DNA from: CAZUCE01 sp964619265
GTDB lineage: Bacteria; Planctomycetota; UBA1135; GCA-002686595
Direction: 5' to 3'
NCBI GenBank assembly: GCA_964619265.1
Contig: CAZUCE010000030.1
Span: 1 to 50,371, forward strand
DNA length: 50,371 nt
This document shows positions 16,729 through 23,307 of the stretch, piece after piece. Each line of letters starts with the position of its first letter. Position 1 is the stretch's first letter. The position numbers were made by a program, and so were the translations under genes. Below the pieces are notes generated by a model. It did not search any database and was not told the origin of the DNA. It saw only the letters and a list, made by a program, of their open reading frames with translations.

Positions 16729-16777
16729 GACCCCGTCCCGTGCCGGCGCCGTCCCGCGCCAGCCCCGCCCGCGCCGA

Positions 16778-18295
16778 TCAGGCGTTGTGGATCCAGGTAC
16801 GGCAGCCGAAATCACTGACCACCGACATCGGCTGGTCCGAGGCGGCCTGGAAGTAGTCGGAAATCCTGCCGCCGGCATCCAAGTCGATCTCGAGCCCGGC
16901 CTCGCGGGCCTGCTCGCACAGCTCGGCACGCCGCGGATCGCTCCAATCCACGCTCGCGCGGGTCACTCCCCACTCCACGAGCCGGCGGAACTGCTCGGCC
17001 GCCAGGTCGGGCGACAGGGCGCACAGCTCGGACATCCACGAGACCTGGGCGATGCGCGTGGCGGTCGGAATGCCCTCGCGCAGCTTGGCAAATCCGGCCT
17101 CTTGCACCGCCTCGGGGGAGGCCAAGAACGAAACCAGACGATCGGGGAAACTGCTCTGCCGAAGGGTGTGCAACACGCGCGAGACCAGGCCTCCCGAGCC
17201 CGACCGGAACACGAGGCGCAGACCCTTGTCGCACTGGGCGAAGGCACCGAGCAGTTCTTCCAGAGCCAGGGCAGCGGGGTGACCGGGACGCAACCCGGCC
17301 CGGCGCTCGCGGGGAGCAACCATCAACATGCCGCTCGCGGACTTTTCGAGCACGATCTCCGCCCAGCCGATGCTGGAGCCGAGGAAGTGGCCGAGGTCCT
17401 CGACGGACTCGAGGCCCCGCCAGACGACGCGCGCCGGCTGGGCCGAGCCCCCTCCAGGCGCGGGGCTGGACGGCAGCGACCGCACCAGGCCGGCGGCGTG
17501 AACCAGCTTGAGGCCCGGATCGGCGAGCGCCTCGCCGATGGCCTGGAGTTGGTGGACGTTGTCATCCACAACGGCGACGACGCGGAACCCCTGGCGGCGG
17601 AAGTGCTCGACGCCGCGCACCTTGGCTGCGGCGGTCGCTTCCCCGGGCTCGGGCGAGGCCAGGTGCAGGAAATCGGCCGACAGGCGCACGCCGTAATGGG
17701 CACCGAGGGTCGCGAGGGCCTGCTCGGTCTCCTCGCGGCGATCCTCGCCCCGGGAGGTGTTGGCCGCGACATGAACGTGGGGCTGGTGCTTGAACCAGCG
17801 CAGCACCTCGAGCATCCCAGCAAACGGTTGGTGGGCGCCCAAGACCGCGCGCGGCGACCAGGACAAGCGCTCGAAGCGCATCAGCAGCTCGTCTCGGTCG
17901 GCGTGCGGGATGTCGAGCCGATCGAACAGGCGGCGCAGGCCGGCCTCATCGGGCTCGAGATCGCTCAATTCCAGGCCCTGGAAGAGCTCGGTGCCGCGGG
18001 ACCGGTCGTGGCCGGTCAAAAGATCGAGGAGGCCGATGCGTAGGTCCAGCAGGGTTCCGTCCACATCGAACAGAACCAGCAGTTCGTCCTCCGGATGATC
18101 GCGCCGCATCCGCTCGGTATGGGCGACCAGCTCGATCAACCCGTCCATCCCGGGCGAGGAAACCGGCGAACGGACCGGCTCGGCCAGGCCGATCGACCCG
18201 TCCGGAGGGCCGCCGTAGCCCTGCCCCCCCAGGTCGGGTCGAGGCGGTGCGCCCTGAAGGGCACCGGGAGGCGGAATGTCGAAACGTTCGGTCAT
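16778..18295 (-). CDS. HAD-superfamily hydrolase fused to an unrecognised C-terminal domain
   Basis: A 505-residue protein. A Pro/Gly-rich leader (about 1-50) is followed by a HAD phosphatase domain (about 70-260) with motif I LFDVDGTLLD (Asp77, Asp79), motif II ANTSRGED, a conserved Lys (AAAKVRG) and motif IV VVDDNVHQL. The remaining 240 residues start with ARVVWRGLESVEDLGHFLG and include ASVDW and GLEIDLDAGGRI. Alternating strand-helix blocks suggest a TIM-barrel-like, perhaps glycerophosphodiesterase-like or FAM151-like, domain, but I cannot name it. A phosphatase joined to a possible phosphodiesterase would suggest two-step phosphate removal. The gene is monocistronic, with tandem repeats at its 3' side. 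Confidence 0.75.
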   Translation of the reverse strand: MTERFDIPPPGALQGAPPRPDLGGQGYGGPPDGSIGLAEPVRSPVSSPGMDGLIELVAHTERMRRDHPEDELLVLFDVDGTLLDLRIGLLDLLTGHDRSRGTELFQGLELSDLEPDEAGLRRLFDRLDIPHADRDELLMRFERLSWSPRAVLGAHQPFAGMLEVLRWFKHQPHVHVAANTSRGEDRREETEQALATLGAHYGVRLSADFLHLASPEPGEATAAAKVRGVEHFRRQGFRVVAVVDDNVHQLQAIGEALADPGLKLVHAAGLVRSLPSSPAPGGGSAQPARVVWRGLESVEDLGHFLGSSIGWAEIVLEKSASGMLMVAPRERRAGLRPGHPAALALEELLGAFAQCDKGLRLVFRSGSGGLVSRVLHTLRQSSFPDRLVSFLASPEAVQEAGFAKLREGIPTATRIAQVSWMSELCALSPDLAAEQFRRLVEWGVTRASVDWSDPRRAELCEQAREAGLEIDLDAGGRISDYFQAASDQPMSVVSDFGCRTWIHNA

Positions 18296-18784
18296 CTGAT
18301 TCTCGATCGAGCCGGGACGGATTCGCGGGAGATCATCGAACGTCTAGGCCGTGGAGTGAAGGATTGCATCGGAATCGGTCACCGGCGAGAACCGCCGTTG
18401 GGACACCGCTTGTCCCGAGGTACCCCGGCTCCGGTTGGTGGTTTACGTCCCAGCGACCCGAAACGTGTCCAGGAATTGCGGCGTGTTTCGAACGGACTTT
18501 CCCTGGAAATCGCGAACGAACCGGGCCGATTCGACGTCCCAAGCATTCGATTGCATCGGTTGGGCTACTGCGCGGCGGCGGCCTAGCTACTCGGCTGTTG
18601 CATACAGGTCCGCAGGGAACCGAGGGGATCTGTATGCAGCCCGGGGAATCCGTGCGCAAGCTGGGAACCCGCGCGCAAGCTGGGGATCCGTGCGCAAGGC
18701 TTGGCGCCCGACCCTCTGCGAACCACAATCGCAGCACAGGTCCGGTTGCTTCGGGCTCTCCCCCCCCTCCGCGAGGTCAGCCCC
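18296..18784. other. Divergent intergenic region with hairpin and 19-bp tandem repeat
   Basis: No credible gene. TGCATACAG (18599-18607) and CTGTATGCA (18630-18638) can form a 9-bp stem. Directly after it, a 19-bp unit of the form GGAATCCGTGCGCAAGCTG is repeated three times (18645-18663, 18664-18682, 18683-18701). Promoters for the HAD gene (leftward) and pdxH-psd (rightward) must lie in this segment. Confidence 0.6.
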
Positions 18785-19432
18785 TTGACGTCCGACAGCT
18801 CCCAGCCCGCCTCTCCCGCCGAACTGATGGCGAGCACCCTGTCCGAGGCGGACCTCGATCCGAATCCCCATCGCCAGCTCGAGTGCTGGTTGCGCGAGGC
18901 CCGCGCAGCCGAAGTCGACGATTGGAATGCGATGACCTTGGCCACGATCGACTCCGAAGGCGGTCCGGCAGCTCGGATCGTCCTGCTGAAAGGGCTCGAC
19001 GAACGGGGGATCCGGTTTTTTACGAACTACGAGAGCGACAAAGGACGCCAACTGACAGCGGAGCCGCGCACCGCGGCCGTCCTGTTCTGGCCGACACTAG
19101 GCCGTCAGATTCGTGTCACAGGTTGTGCGACTCCGCTTTCTTCCAACGAGTCGGACGAGTACTACGCCAGCCGTCCACTCGAAAGTCGCCTGGGAGCCTG
19201 GGCTTCCCCCCAAAGCCGCCCGCTCGCCTCGCGCGAGGAATTGGAATCCACGCTTGAGGCCACTCGCGAACGATTCCGCAACGGAGCCCCCGATCGGCCG
19301 CCCCACTGGGGCGGCTTCCTGCTGGAACCGACCAGCTTCGAGTTTTGGAAGAGCCGCCCGTTTCGGCTGCACGACCGCTTCCGCTTCACACGCAGCGGCG
19401 ACGCCTGGGTCAACCAGAGGCTCGCCCCGTGA
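18785..19432 (+). CDS. pdxH: Pyridoxamine/pyridoxine 5'-phosphate oxidase
   Basis: A 215-residue FMN enzyme that oxidises pyridoxine or pyridoxamine 5'-phosphate to pyridoxal 5'-phosphate. Family blocks are intact: AMTLATIDSEGGPAARIVLL, KGLDERGIRFFTNYESDKG, SRPLESRLGAWASPQS and GGFLLEPTSFEFWKSRPF, ending with RLHDRFRFTR. The TTG at 18785 is chosen as start because GAGG lies eight bases before it and the length fits the family. The ATG at 18827 (201 residues) is possible but has no ribosome-binding site. The stop overlaps the psd start (GTGA), so the two are translated together. Confidence 0.93.
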   Translation: MTSDSSQPASPAELMASTLSEADLDPNPHRQLECWLREARAAEVDDWNAMTLATIDSEGGPAARIVLLKGLDERGIRFFTNYESDKGRQLTAEPRTAAVLFWPTLGRQIRVTGCATPLSSNESDEYYASRPLESRLGAWASPQSRPLASREELESTLEATRERFRNGAPDRPPHWGGFLLEPTSFEFWKSRPFRLHDRFRFTRSGDAWVNQRLAP

Positions 19433-20235
19433 GCGCGGGGACCTCTTTTAGGCGCGGGCTCTCCGGGCTCGTCGGCTGGGCGATGGACCGCAAGGTCCCG
19501 CGCTTTGCCCGGCCGCTGGTCTACGGCGTGTTCTCGCGCATCACCGGCGCGGACCTCACCGAGGGTGAATTGCCGCCGGTCGGTTATCCGAGCCTGGGCC
19601 AGGTTTTTGTGCGGCGCCTGAAAAACGGCTCACGCCCGCTCGATCCGAATCCAGGGGTCTTTGCGAGTCCCTGCGACGGCGTGCTCTCGGAAGTTCGCGA
19701 GGTCCACGGCGGCGAGCTCTTGCAGGTGAAAGGCCAGCCCTACTCAGCCGCCGAGCTGGTCGGCGCAACCGCCGCGGACTTGGACCTCGAGGGCGCCACC
19801 GCCTTCACGATCTACCTCTCCCCGCGCGACTACCACCGGGTCCACGGTCCCCTGGAAGCCGAATTGACCCGACTGGCCTGGCTCGGCACCGAGCGCTTCT
19901 CGGTTCGCGCATCCACCTTGCTCAAGGTGCCACGCGTCTTCGTTCGCAACGAACGCGTGGCCTTGCGCCTGGAGACCGAATACGGCCCGCTCCTGCTGGT
20001 CCTGGTCGGCGCCCTGAACGTCGGCCGACTGCGCGTCCTTGGCGTGCCTCGCGAAGCCACCGAACCGCCCTCGGGCGCCAGCCGGATCGAGCGCGGCGCG
20101 GAGCTCGGCCGCTTCGAGATGGGCTCGACGGTCGTCGGCCTTTGGCCCAGCGGCAACTCGCGCCGCCTGGAGTTTCGGCAACCGGCTGGAACTGCGGTGC
20201 GAACCGGCGAAGCCCTCGCCGATTTGCGGTCCTAG
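19429..20235 (+). CDS. psd: Phosphatidylserine decarboxylase proenzyme
   Basis: A 268-residue proenzyme that makes phosphatidylethanolamine. The GTG at 19429 overlaps the pdxH stop by four bases. Family landmarks: VFVRRLKNGSRP, ASPCDGVLSEV, the conserved His of LSPRDYHRVHGP, and the self-cleavage site FEMGSTVV. Cleavage between Gly232 and Ser233 would give a long beta chain and a 36-residue alpha chain with the pyruvoyl group. The N-terminal segment VGWAMDRKVPRFARPLVYGVF is the usual membrane-associating helix. Coupling of a PLP-synthesis gene to psd is probably convenience, since Psd uses pyruvoyl and not PLP. Confidence 0.93.
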   Translation: MSAGTSFRRGLSGLVGWAMDRKVPRFARPLVYGVFSRITGADLTEGELPPVGYPSLGQVFVRRLKNGSRPLDPNPGVFASPCDGVLSEVREVHGGELLQVKGQPYSAAELVGATAADLDLEGATAFTIYLSPRDYHRVHGPLEAELTRLAWLGTERFSVRASTLLKVPRVFVRNERVALRLETEYGPLLLVLVGALNVGRLRVLGVPREATEPPSGASRIERGAELGRFEMGSTVVGLWPSGNSRRLEFRQPAGTAVRTGEALADLRS

Positions 20236-20358
20236 CAACCCGTGAAAGAAGCCCGCCGGCGGCGCGACCGACCCCGGTCTACGGCGCCACCTCTCTGCTG
20301 AAACTTGACGGTCGCGAGCTGCCCGGTCTGCCGCGGAGGGCCCGAGCGCCTGCGGAGG

Positions 20359-22272
20359 TCAGTTGGCAGCCACCTTCGAGCCGGTCAACACTTCGTTGAC
20401 CCAGCTCTGATAGCGCGACTCGCGGTAGAAGTGCTCCGTCTCAAACTCGGAGTCCTCGAATTCGCGCTCGAGCTCGCCCAGACGCGCGCTGTCCACGCGG
20501 ATGATCACGTAGCCCAGCGGCGTGCGCCAGGGCTCGGAAATTTCCCCCGGCTCCAAGTGCGCTGCGGCCGAGCGGGCCACGCTGGTTCCGATGAGCAATT
20601 GGTCGTAGTGCTTGAGGTTGAGCAGCTCGTCGATCTGGGTGATGCCGAGGAAGCCCGTGCCTCCCCCACCGATCTGGGACTCAAGGGTGCTGGCCGCTTC
20701 CTCGCCGGACCTCGACCGGAGACCGTCGATCAACGACCGGTTGTTCTCCTGGACGAGCGTCAAGAAATCCTCGCCGGCTTCCGCCCGATCGCGAAGCGCC
20801 TGCGCTCGTTCCAACGCGCCCTTCCAGTCGGGCGTACCGGTGGCATCCATCGGATCCACGGCCGGAAAAATGGTCATCGACAGGCTCGGCTGCCAGCGCT
20901 CGATGAAAAAGCGATTGCGGTCGAAGAACGCGGCGAGCTCGCGCTCACTGTTCCACCCGGCCGGGAGTCCGCGCTCGAATCCCGTCTGGAGCGCCGCTTG
21001 GGCGCGGTAGTGGTGTAGCGACGGATACCCCTCGAGCTGCAGGTAGAGGAACTCCATTCCGAATGCGGTACCGCGACTGGCCGAATACTCCTTCACGTAG
21101 TTGCTCCACGACTCCTGCGGAGAAAGCGCGAGGCTGCGCTGCTCGAGGTCGCCGTGCAATCCGCGGAAGTACAGGTAGTCCTGGGCCGAGCGCTCGAGCG
21201 TGTCGCGGGTCAGGCCGATCGAGAAGACCTCCCAAAAGTCGTCGACTCTGACTTGCGAAGACTCGGCAGCGACCTCCCAAGGCGGCCCGAGGACCTCCCA
21301 AAGAGGTCCCGCTCCTACCGAGCTCAGGTCCCGGAAACTGGCGCCAGCCACAAAGTCCATCGGCGCGTCGGACGTGTCGAGGAAAGTCCACAGGCGGTAT
21401 GCCAGCTCGTCGCCGATCGCGTTCGAGCCGAACAACGAGAAGGCGTCGAGGCCACTGGCAATTTTGTGGAGGCTGCCGTCGCTCGGAAGTTCACCGCCGG
21501 AGCGCGAGGCGACGAATTCCTCCCAGCCTTCGTTGATCAGCGCGAGCGAGCTGTCGATCACTTGGCGGGACTGCCCGAGCGCCATCGAGGCCTTGAAGGC
21601 AGGAGGAAGATCGTTCGCGTCCACGGTTCCAATCACGGTGGCGAGAGTGCCCTCGAGAGCGTTCGAACGCAGCTCGGTCGCGACCGCCGGCGACAGGCCC
21701 GAAGACGACGCGAGCTGAGCGCGAAACTGATCGGGAGTCATGCCCTTCGAGGCCGCCGCGAGGTCGAAGAAGCGCTGCTTTTCGGAATTCGAGAGCTCGA
21801 TGTCGAATCCGCGCTGGGTGGCGCGATGCACCGCTAGGTCGCGGAGCAGCTGGGATTCGACCAGCGGAGCGGCGCGGTCCAGCAAGGCGAAGGCCCGCAG
21901 ACGATCGCGATGGATGTCCTGCCCGTCGATTTGGAAAGGGATCTCGGCGTCGAAATCAACGCCCGAGAGATCAAAGGTCCAAGCTCTGTCGAGGCTGACC
22001 ACCGAGGAGGGGTCGGCGACCGCTTTCCAATCGAAGCTGTCGCGCTGGGCTTTCTCCGCCAGGAAGGTCTCGGGGAAGTTCAGCTCCTGATCGGGAGTCG
22101 CGCTGACCTCCGGGCGCCTGGAACCGGGGGCCTGGATCCCGCCGACCGGGCCCGCCACGCGGCCGCCGGGTCCCTGGGCCTGACGCTGTTCAGGGCGGGT
22201 CAGTTTTTGGGTGACCACATAGCCGACGGCGGCCATCGCGGTCAGAAAAAGCACCAGGGCGATCTGCTTCAT
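20359..22272 (-). CDS. Parvulin/SurA-like peptidyl-prolyl isomerase, membrane-anchored
   Basis: A 637-residue envelope protein. Starting at ATG 22272, MKQIALVLFLTAMAAVGYVV is an uncleaved anchor or signal sequence, followed by a Pro/Gly/Gln-rich linker. Residues about 95-160 (IPFQIDGQDIHRDRL ... ESQLLRDLAVHRATQRGFD) resemble the SurA-type chaperone N-domain. The C-terminal 150 residues (ALRDRAEAGEDFLTLVQE, GGTGFLGITQID, ARSAAAHLEPGEIS, WRTPLGYVIIRVD) match a parvulin rotamase domain. It should help fold exported or outer-membrane proteins. The long middle region is helical and without a family I recognise. The longer open frame upstream of 22272 is not believable. Confidence 0.72.
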   Translation of the reverse strand: MKQIALVLFLTAMAAVGYVVTQKLTRPEQRQAQGPGGRVAGPVGGIQAPGSRRPEVSATPDQELNFPETFLAEKAQRDSFDWKAVADPSSVVSLDRAWTFDLSGVDFDAEIPFQIDGQDIHRDRLRAFALLDRAAPLVESQLLRDLAVHRATQRGFDIELSNSEKQRFFDLAAASKGMTPDQFRAQLASSSGLSPAVATELRSNALEGTLATVIGTVDANDLPPAFKASMALGQSRQVIDSSLALINEGWEEFVASRSGGELPSDGSLHKIASGLDAFSLFGSNAIGDELAYRLWTFLDTSDAPMDFVAGASFRDLSSVGAGPLWEVLGPPWEVAAESSQVRVDDFWEVFSIGLTRDTLERSAQDYLYFRGLHGDLEQRSLALSPQESWSNYVKEYSASRGTAFGMEFLYLQLEGYPSLHHYRAQAALQTGFERGLPAGWNSERELAAFFDRNRFFIERWQPSLSMTIFPAVDPMDATGTPDWKGALERAQALRDRAEAGEDFLTLVQENNRSLIDGLRSRSGEEAASTLESQIGGGGTGFLGITQIDELLNLKHYDQLLIGTSVARSAAAHLEPGEISEPWRTPLGYVIIRVDSARLGELEREFEDSEFETEHFYRESRYQSWVNEVLTGSKVAAN

Positions 22273-22590
22273 GGGGAGTGGGCGTGCGACCTCGGAAGAA
22301 AAGGAGGCTCGAAGGAGGGGGGGGCGCCGGACTGGAATCCGTCGAATACGGGCCCCGGCAGGCGAATGCGAGAAGGGCGGCAGGCCTGAGGGAGAAAACC
22401 GGAGGACGCTGGACCGAAAGACTAACCCGGCGGAGCGGCAGATCCCGCCCGCTCCGGCCAGGCGCAGCGCCAAGTCCGGGGCTGGCGGAGGCTTGCGGCC
22501 GATCGCCGGACGGGGTTTGCTCTGGCATCCGCCTCCCGGTGAGCTCCACCGGTAGAGAACCTGTCTCCACCGGCACCCCCCACGCGAAGG
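22273..22590. other. Divergent promoter region
   Basis: A 318-bp gap between divergent genes (foldase leftward, CMD-like protein rightward). No gene or clear repeat seen; both promoters should be here. Confidence 0.4.
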
Positions 22591-23301
22591 ATGTCCGCCA
22601 CGAACCCCGACGAGCCCCGCCGGCCGGAAGTTCCGCGAAGCGATCCGCCCAAGGCCCGCTCCTCGCCGCGGGAAGCCGGGGCTAGCTCCCACCCCCCAAC
22701 CGGCTGCGGGTTTGTGCAGCTGGTCGACTTGACTGTTCTCGCCGTCCAAGGCCGCTTCGACGACCTAGCCCAGCTGCGGACTCGGCACCCCGAACTGGCC
22801 GGTCCGGAAGGTCGCGAGGCGCTGCTCCAAGTCCACCTGTTCGCTGGCTTCCCGCGGGTCGTCGAGGCCTTCCAGGTCCTCGACCGGGTCGGCGGTATGG
22901 GGCGCGCCGAGCCCGCGGAAGTGCGCGCCGAGCCGCCCCTTCCCGAGCGCGGCCGCGGCCTGTTCCAGCGCATCTACGGCTCCGGTACGGAACGCGTGGA
23001 GGCGATCCTCCAAGACGCCCATCCGGACCTCGCGGACTGGGTCCTTGGGCACGCCTACGGCCGGGTGCTGACCCGCCCCGGGCTCGAACCCCGCGAGCGC
23101 GAACTGCTGGCGGTCGCCGCCCTCGCCGCCAGCCACCAGGATCGCCAGCTCGCGAGCCACGTGCGCGGGGCGGTCGCCTGCGGAGCCACACGGTCCGATC
23201 TAGAGGGAATCCTCGAGCGGCTCGTTCCCCACCTTGAAGCCGAAGCCCACGAACGGTCGGCGGCCGTCATCGCCCGCTTCGCTCTCCCGCCCGGTCGCTG
23301 A
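22591..23301 (+). CDS. Carboxymuconolactone decarboxylase/AhpD-like protein
   Basis: A 236-residue protein. The C-terminal half is of the CMD fold: DLADWVLGHAYGRVL, then PRERELLAVAALAASHQDRQ, then LASHVRGAVACGATRSDLEG. Two CMD-like halves appear (another around VQGRFDDLAQLRTRHPELAG). The active-site Cys-x-x-Cys of true AhpD alkylhydroperoxidases is missing, so peroxidase activity is doubtful. It could be a structural or metabolic relative. The ATG at 22591 has GAAGG just before it. Its stop lies 6 bp from the stop of the convergent kinase gene. Confidence 0.7.
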   Translation: MSATNPDEPRRPEVPRSDPPKARSSPREAGASSHPPTGCGFVQLVDLTVLAVQGRFDDLAQLRTRHPELAGPEGREALLQVHLFAGFPRVVEAFQVLDRVGGMGRAEPAEVRAEPPLPERGRGLFQRIYGSGTERVEAILQDAHPDLADWVLGHAYGRVLTRPGLEPRERELLAVAALAASHQDRQLASHVRGAVACGATRSDLEGILERLVPHLEAEAHERSAAVIARFALPPGR

Positions 23302-23307
23302 TCGAAC

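Larger units (their letters stand above)
15590..16777. other. 1.2-kb gene-poor stretch upstream of nrdA
   Basis: Several frames stay open only because the sequence is very GC-rich; none has a convincing start, composition or domain. The stretch contains a 15-bp tandem repeat (15796-15838) near the nrdA side and a 21-bp tandem repeat (16639-16728) at the far side. Promoter elements for nrdA must lie here, but I cannot place them. Confidence 0.45.

Noticed and set aside
16099..16818. Collagen-like protein (repeats of G-A-G-A-x-P-D)
   Set aside because: The repeat comes from a 21-bp DNA tandem repeat that keeps all frames open; the rest of the frame is unstructured noise and there is no ribosome-binding site.
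16223..18043. Long rightward open frame (606 codons) opposite the HAD fusion gene
   Set aside because: Antisense to a gene with clear HAD motifs; no domain and repeat-derived segments.
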